From JAABRB01 sp963735025 (GTDB lineage: Bacteria > Pseudomonadota > Gammaproteobacteria > Burkholderiales > SG8-39), in contig CAVTJG010000008.1 in the NCBI GenBank assembly GCA_963735025.1, positions 1-64,000 on the forward strand: a DNA stretch of 64,000 nt. The letters run 5' to 3'. The position numbers and the translations under genes were made by a program. The notes under the pieces are model-generated. The model worked only from the letters and a program-made list of their open reading frames with translations, was not told the DNA's origin and did not search any database. Every line of letters begins with the position of its first letter. Position 1 is the stretch's first letter. Shown piece by piece: positions 46,349 through 53,939 of the stretch.

Positions 46349-46747
46349 ATGGAGATCAAGCCCGGCCTTCGTGGCAGCGCCGAGCTCGTCGTCGGCGAAG
46401 AGCACACCGCACCCAGCATCGGCAGCGGCAAGGTGCGCGTGCTCGCCACGCCCGTGATGATCAACCTGATCGAGGCCGCGGCACTTGCCGCGGTGGAACA
46501 CCTGCTTCCGGTCGGCTACCAGAGCCTCGGTACCCATCTCGATGTGCGTCACGTCGCTGCGACCCCGGTCGGCATGCGTGTGCGCGCCACCGCCGAAGTC
46601 ATCGCGCAGGATGGCCGGTCGATACGTTTCCGCGTGGAAGCGCGCGACGAAAAAGACCTGATCGGCGACGGCGTGCATGAGCGCGTGGTGGTGAACGTCG
46701 CGAAGTTCGACCAGCGCGTGCAGCGCAAGCTCAATCCTGCATCCTGA
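46349..46747 (+). CDS. hotdog-fold thioesterase (fluoroacetyl-CoA thioesterase-like)
   Basis: 132 residues of the thioesterase group that includes FlK: MEIKPGLRGSAELVV, TPVMINLIEAAALAAVEHLLP, QSLGTHLDVRHVAATPVGM. The Glu in the long helix and the His of TPVGM neighbourhood match the hotdog active region. The natural substrate is likely an acyl-CoA other than fluoroacetyl-CoA. ATG 46349 is chosen because it matches the family N-terminus; a GTG at 46331 is an alternative. It is divergent from paralogue B. Confidence 0.87.
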   Translation: MEIKPGLRGSAELVVGEEHTAPSIGSGKVRVLATPVMINLIEAAALAAVEHLLPVGYQSLGTHLDVRHVAATPVGMRVRATAEVIAQDGRSIRFRVEARDEKDLIGDGVHERVVVNVAKFDQRVQRKLNPAS

Positions 46748-46759
46748 GAACGCGCTGAA

Positions 46760-46790
46760 GTCCGTCATTCTCGCGAATGCGGGAATCCAG
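46760..46790. repeat. REP-like hairpin (single, divergent unit)
   Basis: GTCATTCTCGC...GCGGGAATCCAG is the first half of the REP-like pair seen at 15991-16069, with one base changed in the stem. It lies just after the thioesterase gene. Confidence 0.75.
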
Positions 46791-46806
46791 GGGGGCCGTT
46801 CAATGG

Positions 46807-47049
46807 CTAGTGGAACGAGTTTCCGAAGTGCTTGAGGTAGACGGTCTTGATCTCGACGAACTCGTCCTCGGAGGTTCGCTTGATCAGCTCGACGAGCGCC
46901 TTTCGAACCTCCTCCGGCGGCAATTGTGTCAGCAGATGGATGACCTTCTCGTCAAGTTTCCCTGCTGGCGTCTGCCGCAGCAACTCGGCGAGCCGCATGA
47001 GACGAGCATCGTGGCTTTCACCTCGCCGCTGACTCCTGAGCGCTCTCAT
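46807..47049 (-). CDS. small helical hypothetical protein
   Basis: 80 residues, starting MRALRSQRRGESHDARL at an ATG preceded by AGGAGG (3-4 bp spacing, rather tight). The later part, VIHLLTQLPPEEVRKALVEL and DEFVEIKTVYLKHFGNSF, has alternating charged and hydrophobic residues typical of a real soluble helical protein. No family is recognised. It converges on the thioesterase gene. Confidence 0.6.
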   Translation of the reverse strand: MRALRSQRRGESHDARLMRLAELLRQTPAGKLDEKVIHLLTQLPPEEVRKALVELIKRTSEDEFVEIKTVYLKHFGNSFH

Positions 47050-47399
47050 CGGCCTCCTGCCTGGTCTGACGCTGGTAATCCTGGTCAGAGCAGCCAACGT
47101 GCCAGCGGACCATGGGTCCACCAAAGAATAGGCACTGTCTGAATAATCAATATGTTATCGATTCCGCTTGCCGCCACCGCCGCGAGTTCACATGCCGCAG
47201 GGCGTCATCGCATGGGACCGGAATGCCGTGCGCCGTCATGCCGGATGGGCACCGGGCAAATTGCGCGCCACGATGCAAAAGCAGGCAGCCCCCGGCAGCG
47301 GTCCGGGAGGAGAATTTCCGGGCAAAAAGTGCTGGAACGAACGCTGGGACCGGGCAGCCAATCGGGCGGCTCGTGGTTGTTCACGAAAGGGACAGAAAA
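47050..47399. other. intergenic region upstream of the RcnB-like gene
   Basis: 350 bp with no supported gene; open frames here lack ribosome-binding sites and recognisable sequence. The AT-rich stretch 47130-47160 (GAATAATCAATATG) probably contains promoter elements for one or both flanking genes, but none could be assigned with confidence. Confidence 0.4.
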
Positions 47400-47882
47400 A
47401 TGTCGCGATTCACGACCCTATCGCTCGCATTTCTGACCGCAGGGGCCCTACTCGCCACGCCGGTACTCGCGGACCCGACCTCCAAGGCATCCAAGGGGCA
47501 CTCCGACAAGAAGCGCGATGACGGGGAACAGCACGACCGTGATCACGGCGACTCGAAAAAGCATGGCAGCAGGAACTTCGACGACCGCGACCGGGACGTC
47601 GTGCGCAGCTACTACGGCAAGGAATACGCGCACGGTCATTGCCCGCCAGGACTTGCCAAGAAGCACAACGGCTGTATGCCGCCCGGTCAGGCGAAGAAGT
47701 GGCGCGTCGGGCAACCGCTCCCGCGCGAAGTGATCTTCTATGACCTGCCGCCGAAGCTCGTCGTGGAAATCGGACTACCCCCGTCGGGGTACCGCTATGT
47801 ACGAGTTGCCGCGGACATCCTGATGATCGCCGAAGGAACGGGGATGGTCGTGGATGCGATCAGGGATCTGGGCACGCCGTGA
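47400..47882 (+). CDS. RcnB-family periplasmic protein
   Basis: 160 residues with a signal peptide (MSRFTTLSLAFLTAGALLATPVLA), then a highly charged region rich in His, Asp and Lys (residues 26-60), a Cys/Pro/Gly segment HCPPGLAKKHNGCMPPGQ near 80-97, and the RcnB-type C-terminus with YRYVRVAADILMIAEGTGMV. E. coli RcnB takes part in nickel/cobalt homeostasis; the His/Asp region here could bind metal, which is inference. AAAGGG lies 8 bp before the ATG. It is the last gene before the tRNA-derived repeat at 47896. Confidence 0.82.
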   Translation: MSRFTTLSLAFLTAGALLATPVLADPTSKASKGHSDKKRDDGEQHDRDHGDSKKHGSRNFDDRDRDVVRSYYGKEYAHGHCPPGLAKKHNGCMPPGQAKKWRVGQPLPREVIFYDLPPKLVVEIGLPPSGYRYVRVAADILMIAEGTGMVVDAIRDLGTP

Positions 47883-47895
47883 GGTGCCGGTGAAT

Positions 47896-47925
47896 TGGTG
47901 CTGGCGGGGTGAATCGAACACCCGA
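47896..47925. repeat. distal attachment-site-like copy of the tRNA-Thr 3' end
   Basis: These 30 bases are identical to 51459-51488, the 3' end of the tRNA-Thr(CGU) gene including the encoded CCA, in the same orientation. Identity stops exactly at both ends. Such a copy at a distance from an intact tRNA is the usual mark of site-specific integration, so 47896-51488 is inferred to be a former integrative element of about 3.5 kb. Confidence 0.85.
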
Positions 47926-48055
47926 GTTTCTCGGCCAGTACGGAAGCAATCGACCGGGTTGCTGCCGATCACTCATAGCGAAGCGAAGCGGCCATTCGCG
48001 GACTGTTCCTGAACGACCGGGAGCGGCTCCAAGTGCAGCCGTCACATCGGCAACC

Positions 48056-48517
48056 TCACAAGCAGATGTAGCGGCCCGGCGACAGCACGGCTTCCGGATC
48101 CATTACGGCTTTGAGACGACGGGGCAACGCCATGTCAATCTCCGGTTTCTCGAGAAGTGACATGCCTTGGATCCCGAGGCGCCAAGGGGGAAATCCTGCA
48201 TCGACCGTAGCTTCGAGGACAGCTTGGTAGCACGCGCTGGCTCGCTCTCGTTCCGTCTCGACCTGTCAAGCAAAACAGATGCGCACGACCGGCACGGCTG
48301 CACGACCGTTTGTCCGTCCGGGAGTACCGCCTCGAGTCCGCACATCGAAGCTGTGCGGTCGCCCACACCGAAGCCGCGCTCGGGTACAGGGATACGCGGT
48401 GATCACGGGGAATTCGAAGCACCTCGGCGATCTGCTCTGCGCGCTCGGGCCGGATGACTGCCGGCGCCATTGGCGCGCGGAAGCACCGTAATTGGATTCT
48501 TGCACGGTAAAGAGCAT
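48056..48517 (-). pseudogene. decayed PCMH-type FAD-linked oxidase
   Basis: Fragments of one flavoprotein are readable in different frames. After an ATG with AGGAG (48517) come MAPAVIRPERAEQIAEVL and HRVSLYPSA, typical of the FAD-binding PCMH domain; then MCGLEAVLPDGQTVV; then the C-terminal DAGFPPWRLGIQGMSLLE and LKAVMDPEAVLSPGRY before TGA at 48056. This is the vanillyl-alcohol oxidase/4-cresol dehydrogenase pattern (normally about 500 residues), cut to about 150 codons by internal deletion and frameshift. It lies just downstream of the glutamine amidotransferase gene. Confidence 0.85.
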
Positions 48518-48544
48518 GTCTCTCTCCTACTTTGTTGTGCGCGA

Positions 48545-49411
48545 TCACACTGATCGCAGTGATGCCAACGTATCGATCCAACGTCCGCGGCCGATGCCAG
48601 AGATTTCCAGCAGGCGTGTGACGACCGGACGTGGCCGTGCTGCACGTCTCCGCTTGGCAGGCGGTGTGGCGCGGCACGCGTGAAGAACTTCTTCACCTTG
48701 CCTGTAAACATGAAGCCCGCCCGGCGCCAATGCTCGCCAGGGTTCTACGGTCAAAGGCGCGGTCGCCAGCATGATCATCTTGAAAGCGTCGTTATCTGTG
48801 GAGACCGCGCGTTCCAACACGTGAAGGTTGGTATGGGAATGCACGTAGAGGCATTCGCCGTCGCTGAGAATGAAATTGAATTCTCCGAGCGTCGCCAGTT
48901 CGTCCACCACCGGCCGGATGATGTCGACCAGCATCGCCGGCGAGAACCGGCCGCTGCGCCCGATGCCGAGTGCTATGGCGTCGAGGAGGAGGCAAAACGC
49001 CAGCTCCGAGTCCGTGTCGCCAAGAGGCACAAAGCGGCTGTCCGGACGAATGCTCGTGTCGTGCAACCCGGGCAGCTTTCCGTTATGGGCGAAGATCCAC
49101 GATCGCCCGTTCAATTCGCGTTCGAAGGGATGGGTGTTTTCGGTGGAGCGCCCGAATATCGACGGGTTGGCCAGGCGGATATGGGCAATCAGCGCGGTGC
49201 TCTTGACGGAATCTTCTGCCAGCATGGCGAGCAGACGGCTTTCGGCGGCCGGCGCAGGCTCCTTGAAGATGCGTGCCGCGCGACCCTCATAGAATGCAAC
49301 GCCCCAGCCGTCGGCATGCGGGCCGGTCTTGCCGCCGCGCGGCATGAGCCGGGACAGGTAGTGGCCCACATCCGCCGGCCGATCGGCACTCATCGCGAGC
49401 AGCTCACACAT
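48545..49411 (-). CDS. class II glutamine amidotransferase
   Basis: 288 residues beginning MCELLAMSADRPADV, so Cys2 becomes the N-terminal nucleophile, as in the Ntn-hydrolase glutaminase domain. Other matches are GGKTGPHADGWGVAFYEG, ALIAHIRLANPS and THPFERELNGRSWIFAHNGKL. It is a stand-alone domain of the YafJ/EgtC-like type with no fused synthase; the ammonia acceptor is unknown. The ATG at 49411 is set by the Cys2 requirement. It lies inside the tRNA-flanked island, followed 27 bp later by the decayed flavin oxidase. Confidence 0.88.
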   Translation of the reverse strand: MCELLAMSADRPADVGHYLSRLMPRGGKTGPHADGWGVAFYEGRAARIFKEPAPAAESRLLAMLAEDSVKSTALIAHIRLANPSIFGRSTENTHPFERELNGRSWIFAHNGKLPGLHDTSIRPDSRFVPLGDTDSELAFCLLLDAIALGIGRSGRFSPAMLVDIIRPVVDELATLGEFNFILSDGECLYVHSHTNLHVLERAVSTDNDAFKMIMLATAPLTVEPWRALAPGGLHVYRQGEEVLHACRATPPAKRRRAARPRPVVTRLLEISGIGRGRWIDTLASLRSV

Positions 49412-49729
49412 GGCGCGATCCGGATCGGCGCAATGCAACTGCAGAACACGAGGCATGCGGCGCCATGGCACCTTTGCATCTGCTGCAGGCAGGCGCTGCG
49501 CTCATCTCGTCAATACCCGGGAATCGCGACGTCATCGCATCCTCCTCGTAGATTCTTGGTCGTGCATTCCGCTAGCGGAACGAGAAAGACTCTAGACTGA
49601 TGCGCGCCGCTTCTCGCCGTCGCACGTCGCAGCGTTTTCGTGCCGGACGCACACTTTTCGCATTGCTGGTGGATTGCGTGTGAACTAGTGCACGGACCCG
49701 CATGGCGCAACGTCGTTGCGCGACACACC

Positions 49730-49810
49730 TTCATTAGCCGATGGCGGCATTCGACGCTCGGTCAGGTGAGCCCCGAACAGTTCGAGCGGACTAATAGGGG
49801 CTTAGGGTAG
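49730..49810 (+). mobile_element. IS3-family transposase C-terminal remnant
   Basis: A 26-codon frame reads ISRWRHSTLGQVSPEQFER before a stop, matching the C-terminus of IS3-family OrfB transposases (RRRHSxLGYxSPxxFE). Nothing else of the transposase is seen upstream. After it come two near-identical segments (TGTCCGAGAAAGCGGGG and TGTCTGGGAATGCGGGG), perhaps remnants of the element's terminal repeat. The rest of 49412-50003 contains no supported gene. Confidence 0.75.
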
Positions 49811-49960
49811 TGTCCGAGAAAGCGGGGGAATCCCATAGGGCGGTGTCTGGGAATGCGGGGAAAGCCCAGATGGAGGCCACGGTGAACGGCGAGATGCTGA
49901 AGCCCGCGGAGCTGGCGTCGGTCCGCAGCACCCTCGGCGAGTCGCGCTGACGAAATTGGC

Positions 49961-49991
49961 TCCCACGGCGGCACCGGGTTCGGATCGCGCC
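49961..49991. repeat. 31-bp direct repeat, copy 1
   Basis: This segment matches 51169-51199 with two mismatches, in the same orientation. The two copies bracket the PEP-CTERM gene at 50049-50951 within the island. Confidence 0.75.
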
Positions 49992-50003
49992 GAAGCACAG
50001 ATA

Positions 50004-50033
50004 CAAGAAAGCCCGCGCGCGGCGGGCTTCTTG
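50004..50033 (-). terminator. terminator of the PEP-CTERM gene
   Basis: AAGCCCGC and its partner GCGGGCTT form an 8-bp stem (50009-50028), with TTCTTG after it on the minus strand. The hairpin is nearly symmetrical and could act in both directions. Confidence 0.75.
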
Positions 50034-50048
50034 TGGAGTGCGTTCTAC

Positions 50049-50951
50049 TCAGTGCAGCTTGCGGCGGCGAGAGAAGCCGAGGCCCGCGAAGGCTATGCCG
50101 AGGAGTGCGAGGGTAGCGGGTTCCGGAAGAGCAACCCTATCGGTCGTGGCAAACTGAGCGCGGATGTACTCCTCCCCGAGATAGATCTGCAACGGGGGGC
50201 ACGCAAACGAGGTACCCATAGCGTGGCACGTGCCCCCGGCCGTGCCAAGCGAGCCTGAGCCTGAGCTAGAGCCATAGAGCATGTAGGATGCAGTGAGTAA
50301 GTCGCTGCCCGCGTCCTTCGAAAGAACGAACTCGATCTGATCTGCACCCAGCAGCGCCTGGATTGAAACCACGTCAATCAACGTACTCGTACCAGCGCCG
50401 AAATCCAGGAGTCTCAATGCAACAACAACGTCTCCGGTTACATCGCTGACGCCCGCAAAAATCGTATAGGTATTGTCCCCCTGGTTCCCCGAAGCGGTAG
50501 CTCGATCGGTGGCACGAATGCCGAAGCTCTGTCCTGCATCCATTGGCAGGTTCGACATGTCGTAGAGCCCGTGAATCTCAAACGAGCTGGCCTGTCCGAG
50601 GAAATTCGGATTGCTGGAGTTGATACTTGACTGCCTGATGCCACCGGTGAAGAGGTCGGCAAAGGTCGTCGTGATCGCCACGGGGTCGCCAAGTGAGGGA
50701 GTTAGCGTCAGCTTGCCCGCAGCCTCGCTTGTAATGCCTCCGCCTCCGGATACGCCATAGGTTGTCGGCCCGTCGGGGCCACTTGGTGGCGGCATTGCGT
50801 CATTGAACGAGTCGCGAAATATCTCGTTGCCGTCCTTCAAGATCCAGAATTCATCGATGACCGGCGTGAAAGGGACGGCCAATGCAAGCGTCGAAGTGAA
50901 TGTCGCAACAACGCCCAGACTGGCCGCGAAAAGCGCGTGGAGTCGGATCAT
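50049..50951 (-). CDS. PEP-CTERM sorting-domain protein
   Basis: 300 residues with a signal peptide (MIRLHALFAASLGVVATF, cleaved after ALA) and a C-terminal LPEPATLALLGIAFAGLGF followed by SRRRK, the exosortase recognition and membrane segment. The middle contains Ser/Gly-rich stretches and two Cys near CHAMGTSFAC; no catalytic motif is seen. ATG 50951 is set by the signal peptide, with AGGGAGG about 10 bp upstream. It is the second such substrate in the window and lies inside the tRNA-flanked island, between the 31-bp repeats. Base composition is lower in GC than in its neighbours. Confidence 0.85.
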   Translation of the reverse strand: MIRLHALFAASLGVVATFTSTLALAVPFTPVIDEFWILKDGNEIFRDSFNDAMPPPSGPDGPTTYGVSGGGGITSEAAGKLTLTPSLGDPVAITTTFADLFTGGIRQSSINSSNPNFLGQASSFEIHGLYDMSNLPMDAGQSFGIRATDRATASGNQGDNTYTIFAGVSDVTGDVVVALRLLDFGAGTSTLIDVVSIQALLGADQIEFVLSKDAGSDLLTASYMLYGSSSGSGSLGTAGGTCHAMGTSFACPPLQIYLGEEYIRAQFATTDRVALPEPATLALLGIAFAGLGFSRRRKLH

Positions 50952-50999
50952 GTGACAGGCCCTCCCTGAGCTCGCTCGGAGGCATCGCGGGGTCCCGCT

Positions 51000-51401
51000 G
51001 TTGACGAGGCTTCCGCAAGTTCCTCGCTTTACCGGCCCCATGCAAGAATTGTGCTGGCTATCAGACATGTCGCAGATTCAGACGATTACCGCCGCCGGCG
51101 CCCGGAGAGACAACACCAAGTGTAAGGAGAATCGACGGGAAATGGGTTATTTCGTCCCCCGCCGCCACTCCCACGGTGGCACCGGGTTCGGGTCGCGCCA
51201 TAGGACTGCCTTGACAATCCGCATGCTGCTCGATGGGGCGGGCGTCGTACTGCACACGCACGGGGCGAGCGCCAGGAACGCAGCAGCGTGCGGCTGCTAC
51301 AGCGCTTGCGGGGGTTTTGGGTGCGGTTTGGTGCGTAAGTAAGCGGGCGGCATCGCGAACCCTCGCCCTGTCGCTTGTCGCTTACTTATTCAGTGCTTAT
51401 T
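51000..51401. other. non-coding part of the island
   Basis: About 400 bp between the PEP-CTERM gene and the tRNA. It holds repeat copy 2 (51169-51199) and no gene I can support. It must contain the promoter of the PEP-CTERM gene near 50960-51060, but no clear -35/-10 was found. Confidence 0.4.
51169..51199. repeat. 31-bp direct repeat, copy 2
   Basis: Same orientation as 49961-49991, two mismatches. See copy 1 for the context. Confidence 0.75.
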
Positions 51402-51432
51402 TGGCCCCTAGGCCGTTGCAACTTAGGGGCCA
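51402..51432. repeat. inverted repeat near the island end
   Basis: TGGCCCCTA (51402-51410) and TAGGGGCCA (51424-51432) are perfectly complementary across 13 bases. It lies between the tRNA's terminator and the rest of the island and may be an element end or a second terminator stem. Confidence 0.55.
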
Positions 51433-51437
51433 GAAAA

Positions 51438-51456
51438 CCTAAAAAACCCTTTTTTT
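51438..51456 (-). terminator. probable tRNA-Thr terminator
   Basis: Immediately after the tRNA on the minus strand the sequence reads A-rich, AGGG, then TTTTTT, forming an A6/T6 stem with a three-base loop. Weak but well placed. Confidence 0.5.
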
Positions 51457-51458
51457 CA

Positions 51459-51534
<76 letters not shown>

Positions 51535-51580
51535 TGCGCCGCCGGAAGAATAGAAAACGGACTACGCGCGCGAGGCCGCG

Positions 51581-51590
51581 AGTATAGCAG
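51581..51590 (-). promoter_or_regulatory. extended -10 promoter element for the tRNA
   Basis: On the minus strand the sequence CTGCTATACT contains an extended -10 (TGn followed by TATACT), about 47 bp before the tRNA 5' end. No good -35 is present, which extended -10 promoters tolerate. Confidence 0.5.
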
Positions 51591-51601
51591 GCCGGTTTCG
51601 G

Positions 51602-52021
51602 TCAGTTTTGCGGACGGGTGCGCACGATCACGTCGATTCCCTCGGCGACCGTGCCTTGGGGAAGCGGCGGCAGGCCCTCGACGCGCACGGAGTCGCCGGG
51701 AATGTCGGTGAGCTCGCCCGTGACCACATCGTAGAAGTGGTGGTGCGGCTCGGTGTTGGGATCGTAGAAGACCTTCGCCGGATCCACGATGAGCTCGCGG
51801 ATCAGACCCTTCTCGCGAAATAGCCGGAGCGTGTTGTACACGGTGGCCTTGGAAACCTCGGCGTGCCGCGCATTCACGAGCGCAAGAATCCGGTCTGCGG
51901 AGAGATGCGCGCATCGCTCCAGCAGCACGTAGGCGACTTCGATCCGCTGGTGCGTGGGCGCGATTCCGTGCCCGCGCAGACGCTCGGCGACCGCCTCGCG
52001 CGTAATCCGCTGAATATCCAT
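51602..52021 (-). CDS. Fur-family transcriptional regulator
   Basis: 139 residues with an N-terminal winged helix (APTHQRIEVAYVLLE, VSKATVYNTLRLFREKGL) and a C-terminal metal/dimerisation domain with EPHHHFYDVVTGEL. The Cys-x2-Cys structural zinc sites of classical Fur and PerR are absent, which suggests an Irr- or other Cys-poor branch; the signal could be iron, peroxide or haem. It lies just upstream of the tRNA on the same strand, outside the island. Confidence 0.9.
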   Translation of the reverse strand: MDIQRITREAVAERLRGHGIAPTHQRIEVAYVLLERCAHLSADRILALVNARHAEVSKATVYNTLRLFREKGLIRELIVDPAKVFYDPNTEPHHHFYDVVTGELTDIPGDSVRVEGLPPLPQGTVAEGIDVIVRTRPQN

Positions 52022-52028
52022 GCGATTA

Positions 52029-52057
52029 ATGATATAGCAGGTTCTGGACCTTGTCTA
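52029..52057 (-). promoter_or_regulatory. probable promoter of the Fur-family gene
   Basis: Minus strand: TAGACA, 17 bp, TATCAT, followed 7-8 bp later by the gene's ATG at 52021, so the transcript would be nearly leaderless. The -10 region overlaps an AT-rich ATTAATGATAT stretch that could be an autoregulatory Fur-type site. Confidence 0.5.
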
Positions 52058-52315
52058 ATGGCGTGCCTGCAGGGCGCTGACGCCTTGCCGTGACGCGGTG
52101 TTGTGCCGGGCTCGGCGTGTGGTGCAACGCGCCCGTTCCATGGAGGCAATTGCCCCCCTTCCCCTCATGTCCGTGACATATTTCCGCTCCCCGCAGCCTG
52201 CTGCACCGCTCGTTCCGCTTGAGCGGCCGGCCATCGGTCGCATTTGGACCCGGGCGCGGCCAATCCTATGATTCGCTCGTCCTTTAAAGGAAGCACCACC
52301 ATGAGGGAGCGCACC

Positions 52316-52777
52316 ATGGGTAAGCAGCACAGCACGCAATGCGGATTCACCCTGATCGAACTGATGGTCGTTGTGGTCGTGATCGGGATCCTGGCCGCGA
52401 TCGGCTACCCGAGCTACACCGACTATATCCGGCGCGGCAAGGTCGCCGAGGCGACTTCGACGCTGTCGGACGTCCGGAACAAGATGGAAACGTTCTATCT
52501 GGACAACCGGACCTATGTCGGGTCCGACGCGGCGAACCTTCCGTGCAATGCGACGGTGCTCAACGCCGGCAAGAAATACTTTACGTACGACTGCGCGACC
52601 CCTGCCCCCACGGCCGGGGCCTACACCATCACGGCCGTGGGCAACGCGACCGAAGGCATGGGTGGCTTCACCTATACCATCACCGAGCAGAACGTCCGCG
52701 CCTCCACGGTCACCGGCCTGGCCGGCTGGAGCGGCAACGCGACTTGCTGGGTGACGAAGAAGGGCGGCATATGCTGA
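52316..52777 (+). CDS. pilE: type IV pilin PilE
   Basis: 153 residues. The type III prepilin leader MGKQHSTQCG is cut before FTLIELMVVVVVIGILAAIG, the conserved hydrophobic N-terminal helix with Glu5. The C-terminal globular part has cysteines forming the usual disulfide regions. ATG 52316 has GGGAG 6 bp upstream; ATG 52301 would lengthen the leader by 5 residues. As the first gene of the operon it is a (minor) pilin rather than clearly the major subunit. Processed by PilD, which is not here. Confidence 0.92.
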   Translation: MGKQHSTQCGFTLIELMVVVVVIGILAAIGYPSYTDYIRRGKVAEATSTLSDVRNKMETFYLDNRTYVGSDAANLPCNATVLNAGKKYFTYDCATPAPTAGAYTITAVGNATEGMGGFTYTITEQNVRASTVTGLAGWSGNATCWVTKKGGIC

Positions 52778-53397
52778 CCCGCAGCCCGCGCGGCTTCACC
52801 ATCATCGAGCTCATGATCGGGCTGACACTGATCGGCGTGATCACGATGCTCGCGCTGCCGTCGTTCATCGGCATGATGAACAACATGCGGGTGCGCAACT
52901 CGGCCGAGTCGATCCTCACCGGCCTGCAGCTTGCGCGCAGCACGGCGCTGCAGCGCAACCTGCGCACCGAGTTCCTGCTCATCAACGAGACCGCAGATCC
53001 GACGAACGTGGGCGCGTATGTACCAACCACGACCGGCCCCGGCTGGGCGGTTCGCATCAAGAACACGAACGGCTCGTACACGTTCGTGGACGCGCGCGAC
53101 CCCCAGGAAGGCAGCAACCAGGCGAGCGGCTCAAGCGCTCCCGTGGCCATGGCCGCCACGGATCTGCCCGGCGGGCAGATCATCACCTTCAGCACCGTGG
53201 GACAGGCAGACATTGCGGCAGGAACGGTCGCCAAGTTCGACATCTCGCACCCGCTCGCGGCAAGCGAGGACCGCTTCAAGTGCCAGCCCACCGGTGAGAT
53301 CCGCTGCCTGCGGATCGAGGTCACTCCGAGCGGCCAGCCGCGCATGTGCGACCCGGCCGTGACCAATTCAACCGACACACGCATCTGCGCGCCGTAA
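52771..53397 (+). CDS. fimT: FimT/GspH-type minor pseudopilin
   Basis: 208 residues with a prepilin leader MLTRSPRG before FTIIELMIGLTLIGVITML, followed by RVRNSAESILTGLQLARSTAL, typical of FimT/FimU/GspH proteins. These minor pilins help start pilus assembly; some FimT proteins bind DNA in transformation. Its ATG overlaps the pilE stop by 7 bp, so it is translationally coupled. Confidence 0.9.
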   Translation: MLTRSPRGFTIIELMIGLTLIGVITMLALPSFIGMMNNMRVRNSAESILTGLQLARSTALQRNLRTEFLLINETADPTNVGAYVPTTTGPGWAVRIKNTNGSYTFVDARDPQEGSNQASGSSAPVAMAATDLPGGQIITFSTVGQADIAAGTVAKFDISHPLAASEDRFKCQPTGEIRCLRIEVTPSGQPRMCDPAVTNSTDTRICAP

Positions 53398-53409
53398 GGA
53401 GCGAGCAAC

Positions 53410-53925
53410 ATGATCAATCGAACCTACCAGTCAGGCATGATGCTGCTCGAGGCGCTGATCGGGATCCTGATCTTCTCGATCGGCATCCTCGCGCTGGTGG
53501 CCATGCAGACCGCGGCAGTCAGCGCGGTGTCCGATGCCCAGTACCGCGTCGAGGCGGTGAATCTCGCCAGCGAGATGCTGGCGCAGGTCTGGACGACCGT
53601 CGACCGATCCAGTGACGCGAATCTCGCGGCCTCGCTGCTCCAGTACGAGCACCAGGCCACCGGCGCTCCAAATTCGTGCAACTTTTCAGGCGCTCAATCC
53701 GCCGTCCCGGCAGTCGCGTCCTGGATCAACATGATCCAGACGAGCACCTCCGACGGTACCGGCAGCAAGCCGCTCCTGCCAGGCGGGCAGAACGCCAACT
53801 ATCAGCAGATCCAGATCGATACGGGCACGAACAACCGCGTGACGATCACCGTGTGCTGGCTGCCGCCGAGCGCACCGCCCGGATCGGTGCCGAACCACCA
53901 CACCGTCGTCGCATACGTCAACTGA
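53410..53925 (+). CDS. pilV: type IV pilus minor pilin PilV
   Basis: 171 residues. Leader MINRTYQSG, then MMLLEALIGILIFSIGILAL, with Glu5 of the mature protein present and the PilV-type C-terminal CWLPPSAPPG. It belongs to the PilVWX minor pilin complex that primes the pilus with PilY1. It follows fimT by 12 bp with GGAG upstream. Confidence 0.9.
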   Translation: MINRTYQSGMMLLEALIGILIFSIGILALVAMQTAAVSAVSDAQYRVEAVNLASEMLAQVWTTVDRSSDANLAASLLQYEHQATGAPNSCNFSGAQSAVPAVASWINMIQTSTSDGTGSKPLLPGGQNANYQQIQIDTGTNNRVTITVCWLPPSAPPGSVPNHHTVVAYVN

Positions 53926-53939
53926 GACGGAACCGAATC

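Noticed and set aside
52070..52100. Possible sigma-54 promoter upstream of pilE
   Set aside because: A GG...GC pair is present near the start of the gap but with 12 rather than 10 bases between, and the rest of the consensus is poor.
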